From NCBI GenBank assembly GCA_017940245.1, contig JAGAYZ010000042.1:1-40633 (forward strand): a stretch of 40,633 nucleotides of DNA, given 5' to 3'. This document shows positions 24,577 through 32,340 of the stretch, piece after piece. Source of the DNA: Muribaculaceae bacterium (GTDB taxonomy: Bacteria > Bacteroidota > Bacteroidia > Bacteroidales > Muribaculaceae). The notes beneath the pieces were generated by a model. It saw nothing but the letters and a program-made list of their open reading frames with translations. It did no database searches and was not told where the DNA came from. Position numbers and translations under genes: made by a program. Within the stretch, counting starts at the first letter, position 1; each line of letters opens with the position of its first letter.

Positions 24577-26031
24577 TTATTCGTCCTTGGGCTGGTTGTT
24601 GATGGTGGGCACGGTCTGTACTTGTGTCAGAGGCACGGGATAGTACTTCACGCTTTCGCTCCATCCGGCCATTTCGGCGGCTTTTCCGGTGCGAACCAGG
24701 TCGTTGTAACGCTCGCCCCACTCACACACAAATTCCATGCGGCGCTCGTCGAGAATCTGATCGATGGTGACGTTAGACAGCGTGGGCATTTTAGCGCGTG
24801 TGCGCACCAAGTTGAAGGGCTCATCGCCGTTCTTGCCCTGGCGCACCTTTGCCTCGGCATTGATCAGCAGTGCGTCGGCATAGCGGAAGATGCGGATATT
24901 ATTGTTGGCACCATATTTTGTGCGGCCGGGAGTCAACTGGTTAGACGGAGTGTAGGCCTTTCCGTTCCAAGTGTTGGTGTTGTTGGTATTGCCTTGCACG
25001 TTGACGATGTCACCATCGCGAGTGGTTGTGCCACCTTCCAGCACCGAGGTCTCGAGACGAATGGTCTCGCCGCGACCCTTGGCCCAGTTGATGAAATTGT
25101 CGGTGATTCCCACGAAAGTCCATCCACCTTCCATATTGGCCATGGGAGGACCTTGGAACACGAACCACATGTCGGCATCGACCATCTCGCCGCTTGACTG
25201 ACCGAAATCGGTGCACTGGCACTCGAGCAGACTCTCGTTGCAGAGCTTGCCGGGAATCTTGAACAGGTTGTAGAAATCGTCGTAGAGCGCAAATTTCTTG
25301 CTGTTGATGATGTCGTTAGTGAGTGCTTCGGCTTCGGCATACTCGCCGCGGTTGAGTCGAATCTTGGCGGCAAGCAGTTCGGCAGTATAGGCCGTAGCGG
25401 CACCGATGTGTGTAGCCTCGTTGGGGCGCACCTTGAGGCAGTTGTCGATGGCATACTGCAGGTCTTCGAGCATGTAGCGCTCCACGGCGTTGCGTGTGGA
25501 ACGGGTGAGGTCGCTCTGCTCGTTGGAGCGCAGGATGGTTACATCGCCAAAAGCTTGCGTGAGCCTGTAGTAGGCATAGGCACGCAGGATGCGCACCTCG
25601 CCGCAATAGGCGCGATAGGTGGCACGATCGGCGTCGCTGGTGATGTTGGCGGCATAGTTGTCGAGCGAGGTGAGCGCTCCGTTGGCCACCTTAATCATTC
25701 CATAATACTGGTTCCACATCTCGTTCAGTCCCCAGAACGAGGCATCGTACTTGAAGTTGCCGAAATCCACGAGCAAGCCCTGGTCGTCGACACGTCCACT
25801 CCACACGTCACCGTCGCGGATGATGCTCAGGGGCCAAATCACCCAGTGCATGCCGCCGGTGCGCAGTTTAGCATAAACACCCGAAACGGGCATATACATT
25901 TCACTGATCTTGGTATAGTCCACATCTTCCTCGGGAATGGTGTTCTCGGGCAGGATGTCCAGCCAGTCGTTGCAGGACGATGCTCCCAGCATGAGGAGGC
26001 CTGCAATCATGATATGTTTTAGAAATTTCAT
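24577..26031 (-). CDS. susD: SusD/RagB-family outer-membrane glycan-binding lipoprotein
   Basis: A 484-residue lipoprotein with lipid cysteine C20 (LMLGASSC-NDWLD). It is the surface lid that captures oligosaccharides and hands them to the SusC channel. The SusD fold is seen in the N-terminal TPR-like helices (NEMWNQYYGMIKVANGALTSL, YCGEVRILRAYAYYRLTQAFGDV) and in the conserved end (RTRAKMPTLSNVTIDQILDERRMEFVCEWGERYNDLVRTGK). Slightly shorter than the usual 500-600 residues. It lies 46 bp after susC. No separate SusE/F-like surface glycan-binding protein follows. Confidence 0.96.
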   Translation of the reverse strand: MKFLKHIMIAGLLMLGASSCNDWLDILPENTIPEEDVDYTKISEMYMPVSGVYAKLRTGGMHWVIWPLSIIRDGDVWSGRVDDQGLLVDFGNFKYDASFWGLNEMWNQYYGMIKVANGALTSLDNYAANITSDADRATYRAYCGEVRILRAYAYYRLTQAFGDVTILRSNEQSDLTRSTRNAVERYMLEDLQYAIDNCLKVRPNEATHIGAATAYTAELLAAKIRLNRGEYAEAEALTNDIINSKKFALYDDFYNLFKIPGKLCNESLLECQCTDFGQSSGEMVDADMWFVFQGPPMANMEGGWTFVGITDNFINWAKGRGETIRLETSVLEGGTTTRDGDIVNVQGNTNNTNTWNGKAYTPSNQLTPGRTKYGANNNIRIFRYADALLINAEAKVRQGKNGDEPFNLVRTRAKMPTLSNVTIDQILDERRMEFVCEWGERYNDLVRTGKAAEMAGWSESVKYYPVPLTQVQTVPTINNQPKDE

Positions 26032-26077
26032 TGTTTCTGTATTTTATGAATGATGTAAATCGTGAAAATCACTGGAT

Positions 26078-29000
26078 TTAGAAGTCAATGGTCACGCCGA
26101 AAGTGTAGGTGGCAGTGAGGGGATAGACCTCGGTGTCCCATCCCTCGGCATCGCTCAACTCGGGGGTGAAAGCGTTGGCACTGAACAGGGTGAGCGGACG
26201 GTCGGCCGTTGCGCTCAGTCGCACTGCGGGCAGTGTGTAGTTGCCCATCTTGATGTTGCGGAAGGTGTAGCCCAGCGTCACGTTCTGGATGCGGAAGAAG
26301 TTGGCGCTCTCCACAAAGAAGTCGTTCACGCGCTGATCGCTCACGTTCCAAGTGCGAATCCATCCTTCGGCCGAGGGGTAAGTGTTGCTGGTGCCTACAC
26401 CGGTCCAGCGGTTGGTCACCTGGTCGCGGTCGAAGTTGTAGTTGGATGCGGCATAGCGCAGGGCGCGCTTGCGGTTATACATCTTGCCACCGGCGTTGCC
26501 GTAGGTGGTGAGCATGAAGTCGAGGTTCTTCCACTGGAAGCCCAGGTTGAAGCTGTAGATGAAGTTGGGCAGATAAGAACCCAGAGTGGTGCGGTCGTTG
26601 CCATCCACGATTTTGTCGCCGTTCAGGTCTTTATACTTGAAGTCGCCGGGCTTGAGGCCATTGGCCACTGCAGTGGGATCGGCAGCAATTTCTTCGGCGG
26701 TCTGATAGATGCCTTCTACCTTGTAACCATAGAACGAGTTCATCTTCTCGCCCACAAACTGATAGGTCTTGCCTCCGGCAATATAGGGGTTACCCGCGAG
26801 ACTCTTGACCTCGTTGTGGATATAAGAGAGGTTGGCACCGATGTTATACTTGAAGTTGTCGCCGATGCGGTCGGCCCAGTTGATGCTCACGTCAACACCG
26901 GTGTTGAGAATCTTACCTATGTTCTGCAAGAGTGTGCCGTTCTCGAAGGGCAGGCGCGGAGCGATGACCGCTTTGCGGGTCATGCGGTAGAACCAGTCCA
27001 CGTCCACGCTCAGACGATTGTGCAGTGTGGCCAACTCAAAGCCCACGTTGGTTTCGTCTACAACTTCCCACTTGAGGTTGGTGAAATAGCTGTTGTTCTG
27101 GAAGCCTGCGATGAGCGAGTTGCCAAACACGGCCGACGAACCATTGCCGGTGGTCACCGAGCGGAAACCGTCGCTGGCGGGCACGGCGTTGTTGCCCAGG
27201 CGACCCCAGCTGGCGCGCAACTTGAGGTAGTCGATGGCGTTCTGGTCGAGCATGAAGTTTTCTTTGCTCATTACCCAAGCGGCACCAATTGAGGGATAAT
27301 AGCCCCAAGTCTCTTGATACTTGCTGGTGCCATCGGCGCGGAAGGTGAACATGAGCAGGTACTTGCCCAGGTAATCATAATTGATGCGACCGAAGTAGCT
27401 GTTGCTGCGGTAGCGGGTTCCACCATCGCTGGCGCGACGGCTGTCGCTCTCCTGCGAGGAACTGATATACTGGTAGGCTTCATCGCCGTCGACGATGCCG
27501 TAACCGATGCCGTAGAGATAGTGGTAACGGTCTTCACGCAGCGAGTGACCCAGCATCACGCCCAGGTTGTGGTTGCCGAAGCTGTCCTTGTAGGTGAGCA
27601 CGTTGTCCCAAATCCAGTTCTTGTAGGTGGCCTCGCTCTTGCTCACCGACGACTTGTCGTTGTGCTGCGTAGTGCTCACGTAATACTCGGGAGTATAGGT
27701 GCGGTTGCTCACCTGTGAGAAGTCGTAGGCATAGCTGGTTCTAAAGAACAACTTGCTGGGGATGAAATTGATTTGAGCATAGAAGTTGGTGAGGTATTTG
27801 TTCACGTCGTTCTTGCTGTTGTGGTAGTTGGCCGTGGCCACGGGGTTGTAGAAGTTGTTGGTGAATCCCACGCTCTCGGGCGAAGCGTAGTGGTTGGGAT
27901 AGTTGCTATTTTTCTCGTCGAAGACGGGATAAATGCCGGGTGCGTTGAACGCCTGCTGCCATGCGGCATTGTTGGGCGTGCGTTGAGTCCCCTTGGAGAA
28001 GATGCCGTTGAATCCTACCTTGAGCCAGTTGGTGGCTTCGTAATCTACAGCGGCGCGGAAGTTGAGACGCTTGTAGTAGTTGCTCACATCCATGACACCA
28101 TCCTGGTGCAGGTAGTTGATACCCAGTGAGTAGGTGGCTTTCTCACCACCGCCGGTGATGCTCAGGCTGTGGTCGGTGATCAGAGCCGTGCGCAGCAGCT
28201 CTTTGTACCAGTCGGTGTTGCTGCCATAGGTCCACTTGTGGAAGTCGCTGTCGGCATAGCTGCCGCCGTAGCGGTCGATAGAGGCCTTCATGAGCGATAC
28301 ATAGGCGTCGTAGTTGGCTTCGAGCAGCATCGTGGCGTATTCGCTCGACGATGCCATGGGCAACACGTTGGTGGCCTTCTGGAAGCCCACGTAACCGTTG
28401 TAAGTGATCTTGGCGGCCTGGTTCTTGTTGCCGTGCTTGGTGGTGATGAGCACCACGCCGTTGGCGGCACGCACACCATAGATGGCGGCTGCCGAAGCGT
28501 CTTTAAGCACCGACATGTCGGCGATGTCGTTGGCATTGAGGAAGTCGATGTTGTCATAGAACATGCCATCAACCACATAGAGTGGGCTACCGCCGGTGAA
28601 TGAACCATTACCGCGGATAGTCACCTTGGGACCCTCGCCCGGCGTACCGCTGTTGACCACGTTCACACCCGATACCTTGCCCTGCATGGCGGCCATGGGC
28701 GATGCGGCTGGAGTGGCGAGTAGTTGTTCGCCCTTGACTACGGAGATGGGAGCGGTCAGGTCCTTGGCCTGGGCCGAACCATAACCAATCACTACCACTT
28801 CGTCGAGATTACGCACATCATCTTCCATCTGCACGTTCATCACGTCGGTTGCTTTCATTTCTACTGCTTTCATGCCCATGAAGGTAAACTTCAGTGTGGC
28901 ACCATCGGGAACGTTGGCAATCTCGAAATTGCCATCGAAGTCAGTCACAGCCATTACCGTGCCATTTACCAGCACGTTGGCTCCAATCACGGGTTCGTTG

Positions 29001-29095
29001 ACCTGGTCAACAACCGTACCTTTTACTGCGCGCGCATGTAGTCCCATGACCGAGCATGCCACAACAAGTAAAAACGTCAGGATTCTTTTTTCCAT
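26078..29095 (-). CDS. susC: SusC/RagA-family TonB-dependent outer-membrane transporter
   Basis: A 1005-residue 22-strand beta-barrel that imports oligosaccharides using TonB energy. A signal peptide (about 1-23) is followed by a CarboxypepD_reg-like domain (24-95, VKGTVVDQVNEPVIGANVLV), the TonB box/start-of-plug region (LDEVVVIGYGSAQAKDLTAPIS) and the plug with the SusC signature (NDIADMSVLKDASAAAIYGV, then NGVVLITTK). The barrel ends in an aromatic residue (TYTFGVTIDF). There is no STN domain, so it is not expected to signal through an anti-sigma factor. That fits with control by the divergent one-component regulator. First gene of the locus, with a good promoter and three upstream motif copies. 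Confidence 0.97.
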   Translation of the reverse strand: MEKRILTFLLVVACSVMGLHARAVKGTVVDQVNEPVIGANVLVNGTVMAVTDFDGNFEIANVPDGATLKFTFMGMKAVEMKATDVMNVQMEDDVRNLDEVVVIGYGSAQAKDLTAPISVVKGEQLLATPAASPMAAMQGKVSGVNVVNSGTPGEGPKVTIRGNGSFTGGSPLYVVDGMFYDNIDFLNANDIADMSVLKDASAAAIYGVRAANGVVLITTKHGNKNQAAKITYNGYVGFQKATNVLPMASSSEYATMLLEANYDAYVSLMKASIDRYGGSYADSDFHKWTYGSNTDWYKELLRTALITDHSLSITGGGEKATYSLGINYLHQDGVMDVSNYYKRLNFRAAVDYEATNWLKVGFNGIFSKGTQRTPNNAAWQQAFNAPGIYPVFDEKNSNYPNHYASPESVGFTNNFYNPVATANYHNSKNDVNKYLTNFYAQINFIPSKLFFRTSYAYDFSQVSNRTYTPEYYVSTTQHNDKSSVSKSEATYKNWIWDNVLTYKDSFGNHNLGVMLGHSLREDRYHYLYGIGYGIVDGDEAYQYISSSQESDSRRASDGGTRYRSNSYFGRINYDYLGKYLLMFTFRADGTSKYQETWGYYPSIGAAWVMSKENFMLDQNAIDYLKLRASWGRLGNNAVPASDGFRSVTTGNGSSAVFGNSLIAGFQNNSYFTNLKWEVVDETNVGFELATLHNRLSVDVDWFYRMTRKAVIAPRLPFENGTLLQNIGKILNTGVDVSINWADRIGDNFKYNIGANLSYIHNEVKSLAGNPYIAGGKTYQFVGEKMNSFYGYKVEGIYQTAEEIAADPTAVANGLKPGDFKYKDLNGDKIVDGNDRTTLGSYLPNFIYSFNLGFQWKNLDFMLTTYGNAGGKMYNRKRALRYAASNYNFDRDQVTNRWTGVGTSNTYPSAEGWIRTWNVSDQRVNDFFVESANFFRIQNVTLGYTFRNIKMGNYTLPAVRLSATADRPLTLFSANAFTPELSDAEGWDTEVYPLTATYTFGVTIDF

Positions 29096-29147
29096 TGTTT
29101 CGTTTTAAAGGTTGGTAAAAACTTGAATTTATTGCGGTTTTTGCTCG

Positions 29148-29179
29148 CAAAATTAGCGCAGGAGGCTCAGCATGGCAAA
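29148..29179 (-). promoter_or_regulatory. susC promoter
   Basis: On the minus strand TTTG (29176-29179), 20 nt, then TAATTTTG (29148-29155), about 52 bp before the susC start at 29095. The first CTAC-type motif copy (29187-29201) begins 7 bp upstream of the -33 element, a typical activator position. Confidence 0.75.
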
Positions 29180-29186
29180 TTTTCTG

Positions 29187-29309
29187 CTACGATAACACTA
29201 CACGCCCCCATTTCATTGCTACGATATTACTACGATAATAGTAATTAAATTATTAGTTTACAATAAAATATAATGATTAAAAAATATTTCAATACTACAA
29301 TAATACTAT
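29187..29309. promoter_or_regulatory. Three copies of a 15-bp direct-repeat motif, candidate operator of the locus regulator
   Basis: CTACGATAACACTAC (29187-29201), CTACGATATTACTAC (29219-29233) and CTACAATAATACTAT (29295-29309) give the consensus CTACRATAWYACTAY. Each copy is two CTAC/CTAT half-sites 11 bp apart, one helical turn, in the same orientation. The first two copies are 32 bp apart (about three turns). They fill the spacer between susC and the divergent regulator gene, next to the susC -33 box. Binding by that regulator is inference. Confidence 0.7.
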
Positions 29310-29347
29310 CTTTTACCTGTTGGCTTGTTTTTTTCTTGTTCATAGGG

Positions 29348-29378
29348 TTGCACGTGTGATAATTGTTTAGTAATTTTG
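29348..29378 (+). promoter_or_regulatory. Promoter of the membrane-spanning regulator gene
   Basis: TTG (29348-29350), 20 nt, then TAATTTTG (29371-29378), only 18 bp before the ATG at 29397, so the leader is very short. A three-codon ORF (ATG ACG AAA TGA, 29389-29400) overlaps the start codon. Confidence 0.6.
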
Positions 29379-29396
29379 CAATTATAACATGACGAA

Positions 29397-32240
29397 ATGA
29401 TGAAACTCCGTTACCTCTTCCCACTGCTGTTGTTACTACTGAAATATGTAGTGTCCACTCCTGTTTTTGCTGCTTCTTTCATGCCGCTCATCCATAACTA
29501 TAATGTGGCCGACTATCATGGGGCATTACAAAACTGGGATTTGGCTCAAGGTGCTGGAGGTGAGATGTTTGTGGGTAACGGGAAAGGCGTCTTGTGTTTT
29601 GATGGCTATCGCTGGACGCTTACGCCTTTGCCAAGTGGTGGTGTTGTGCGTTCGCTATTGCTTGATGGTGACCGTCTGTATGTGGGTGGATATCAAGAGT
29701 TTGGTTATATGATACGGGATCAATTCGGGAAATTGCAGTATCATTCACTTTGGCCCAAAGATTATCGGCCGCACGATGATGAAATATGGAATATTGTACG
29801 CGACAAGAATGGAGTGATTTATTTTCAGTCGTTTGCTGCATGGTTTTCCTACGACGGAAGTCGTGTGACTTCTCACTTCGACCCCTCTTTTTTACCTTTG
29901 TATTTTCATGAAGTTGGAGGTGAAATTTATGTGCAAGAGCAGGAGGGAGATTATTATCGTATGGTGAAAGGCCGGCCTCGTCGGTTACTGGAACGCAAGC
30001 AGGTTGGCAATGACCACATTGTGGCAGCCGTGCCGGGTCGTGAGGGTCACATCATTTTATGTACTCAATGGCACGGGCTGTTTGATTTTGATGGAAGCCA
30101 TTGTGTGCCTATGTCCACGTCGTGCGATGAGGCTTTGCGTCTTACAAATGTTAATAGAGCCGCGTTATTGTCGACCGATTCCACTCTGGTGATAGGTACC
30201 ATATTGGGTGGCATTTACGGCATAGCTCCTGATGGGCATTTGAAGTGGCATTACCACATGGGTAACCATTTGAACAACAACTCTGTGCTGAGTCTGATGC
30301 CCGATGATGCCGGGAATGTGTGGGCCGCGCTTGATATCGGTGTAGCCATGATTGCCACCGCTTCGCCCTATTCTCTCTTGTTGCCGGGGCAAGGTCAACC
30401 CTCGCTAGGCATGGTCTATGGCTTAGCCGCATCGTGGCCCTATCTCTACATTGCCACCAACCAGGCTGCGTGGCAATATGATTTTGAGCAGAAGCACTTT
30501 CGTCACATTGCGGGCAGTGATGGCCAAAACTGGCATGTAACGCGGGTCGACGGACAGTTGCTGCTGGGTAATAACGTTGGCTTGAAACCGCTTCAAGGTA
30601 ATGTGGCCGGGGCCGTGTTGGGAGCCAGCAACAGCAGCACATGTATTAGAAAATGTGTGATGAACGGGCAGGAGATTCTCCTTGAATCCTCCTATTATTC
30701 CATGCGCGTTTTTCGCAAGCAGAATGGACAGTGGGTCTACTCGCATGAACTGCAAGGATTCCATGCGCCGGTATCAGAATTTGAGGTCGACCACCTGGGC
30801 AATATCTGGGTTGCGCACATGAGCCAGGGATTGTTCAGAGTAACCCTCTCGGCCGATCTGACCCAAGCCTCGGTGCGCCGCTATGATAAGATGGGTGAGG
30901 ATTCGATAGCCGGCTTGACGCATGTGATGAAGGTGTGTGGGCGCGTGGTCTTTTCTCGGCAGCGTCACCTTTATACCTATGACGACCGCACCGACCGTGT
31001 GGTTGCCTTTGACGATTTGGGTGAATTAAATAGTAATGTGTGTTCGGCTACGCCGGTAGACGACAATACGTTCTGGCTTGCAACCGACGACGGTTTTATG
31101 CTCATGCGTCGTGAAGGGCAGCGTTATCGCACGATTAATTCTGTGTCGGCACGATTTTTCGGGTTGGAATGTAACGACACGAAAAATAACGTATATGTCC
31201 ACGACAGCGTGGCTTATTTTAACCTCAATAACGGAGTGGGACGGCTCAATATGCGTAGGCCGTTACGTCCCGACACCGCTCATCATCGGTTGCAATTGCG
31301 CTCGGTGCTCACCAAGGGTCGCAAAGGTGCCAGCAGCAGTATGCCGGTAAAAGGCACCAAGCGGCATCGCGCGCAGTCGATGGGCAATATCATTTTTGAC
31401 CTGTCCTATCCCAATTTTTCATTTGAACCCATCACCTTTGAATACACGCTCACCGGCGGCGGTGCTCAGCTACACTCGCAGTCGGCCGAGCCACATGTGG
31501 AATATGGCGTGCTGGCGTATGGTAACTATCATTTTACCTGCCTTGCCCGCCGGCTAGATGGCTCGGTCGTGGGGCGTGTCGACTACTACTTTGAGCGTCC
31601 GCGACCGTTCTACGCATCGTGGTGGGCATGGGTGCTCTATGCCGGTCTCATGGCAGCCGGTGTCTATGCGCTGGTGCGGTACCGCACGCGCAAGACAGCC
31701 GAGCAAATGCGCCGTCAGTATGAGGACAAACGCTTGCAGCAAGACATCAAAGTGCTGGAACAGGAGAAAATCATCGCCGAGCAGCGGCATCAGTTGCTTG
31801 AGGCGCAACTTCACGACAAGACGCGCGAGGCGGCATCGCTTGCGCTGGATGCGGTGGCTCGCAACCGTGCGATTGAGGGCATTCGTGACACCTTGCGCGA
31901 GAAGCGGCGCAAAGGCTCCATCACACAGGGCGACATGGCGGCCATGTTGCGCCAACTGGGTGAGAATGCCGACAGCGACAACTTCTGGGAAGTGTATCAG
32001 AACAATTTCAACCTCATCCACAAGAATTTTTTCAAAAAGCTCAAAGCCCAGTACCCGTCGCTCACCCCCACCGATTTGCGGTTCTGCGCGTTGCTGCGCT
32101 TGAACCTTTCAACCAAGGACATAGCTCAATTCACCGGCTTGAGTGTGCGTGGCGTTGAGGGTGCCCGTTATCGCTTGCGCAAGAAACTGTCGCTGCACGA
32201 GGGCATCAATCTGGTGGATTTCCTCATCAATTACGAGTGA
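29397..32240 (+). CDS. One-component membrane regulator: periplasmic propeller, Y_Y_Y domain, membrane helix, LuxR-type HTH
   Basis: A 947-residue regulator of the adjacent locus. A signal peptide (about 1-25) is followed by a large periplasmic sensor of beta-propeller repeats (about 40-620, with repeated blades such as GEMFVGNGKGVLCFDGYRW and LGNIWVAHMSQGLFRV). A Y_Y_Y-type Ig domain (about 655-735) and one membrane helix (about 738-760, WWAWVLYAGLMAAGVYALV) follow. The cytoplasmic part is a long coiled coil (about 765-815) and a LuxR/GerE-like HTH (about 888-935, TPTDLRFCALLRLNLSTKDI, then GLSVRGVEGARYRLRKKL). There is no histidine kinase and no receiver domain, so it is not a hybrid two-component system. 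The layout suits glycan sensing in the periplasm with direct DNA binding from the membrane, as in SusR-like regulators. It is divergent from susC. Confidence 0.88.
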   Translation: MMKLRYLFPLLLLLLKYVVSTPVFAASFMPLIHNYNVADYHGALQNWDLAQGAGGEMFVGNGKGVLCFDGYRWTLTPLPSGGVVRSLLLDGDRLYVGGYQEFGYMIRDQFGKLQYHSLWPKDYRPHDDEIWNIVRDKNGVIYFQSFAAWFSYDGSRVTSHFDPSFLPLYFHEVGGEIYVQEQEGDYYRMVKGRPRRLLERKQVGNDHIVAAVPGREGHIILCTQWHGLFDFDGSHCVPMSTSCDEALRLTNVNRAALLSTDSTLVIGTILGGIYGIAPDGHLKWHYHMGNHLNNNSVLSLMPDDAGNVWAALDIGVAMIATASPYSLLLPGQGQPSLGMVYGLAASWPYLYIATNQAAWQYDFEQKHFRHIAGSDGQNWHVTRVDGQLLLGNNVGLKPLQGNVAGAVLGASNSSTCIRKCVMNGQEILLESSYYSMRVFRKQNGQWVYSHELQGFHAPVSEFEVDHLGNIWVAHMSQGLFRVTLSADLTQASVRRYDKMGEDSIAGLTHVMKVCGRVVFSRQRHLYTYDDRTDRVVAFDDLGELNSNVCSATPVDDNTFWLATDDGFMLMRREGQRYRTINSVSARFFGLECNDTKNNVYVHDSVAYFNLNNGVGRLNMRRPLRPDTAHHRLQLRSVLTKGRKGASSSMPVKGTKRHRAQSMGNIIFDLSYPNFSFEPITFEYTLTGGGAQLHSQSAEPHVEYGVLAYGNYHFTCLARRLDGSVVGRVDYYFERPRPFYASWWAWVLYAGLMAAGVYALVRYRTRKTAEQMRRQYEDKRLQQDIKVLEQEKIIAEQRHQLLEAQLHDKTREAASLALDAVARNRAIEGIRDTLREKRRKGSITQGDMAAMLRQLGENADSDNFWEVYQNNFNLIHKNFFKKLKAQYPSLTPTDLRFCALLRLNLSTKDIAQFTGLSVRGVEGARYRLRKKLSLHEGINLVDFLINYE

Positions 32241-32299
32241 GAGAGGTGCCAGATGGACGAAAATAATAAATTTTGCAATGAATTCTCATGCAGAATGAT

Positions 32300-32307
32300 T
32301 ACTTTTG
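32300..32307 (+). promoter_or_regulatory. -7 promoter element that fixes the start of the next gene
   Basis: TACTTTTG matches TAnnTTTG and covers the TTG at 32305 that an upstream reading of the ORF would use. A transcript from here would start near 32314, so translation must begin at ATG 32341. A TTTG lies 24 nt upstream, slightly beyond the usual spacing. Confidence 0.5.
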
Positions 32308-32340
32308 CAATTCAACACCGAAATTATAATTGAACTGGAA

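Noticed and set aside
32305-32340. TTG start for the beta-helix protein
   Set aside because: The TTG is inside a -7 promoter box (32300-32307), so a transcript from there would not contain it.
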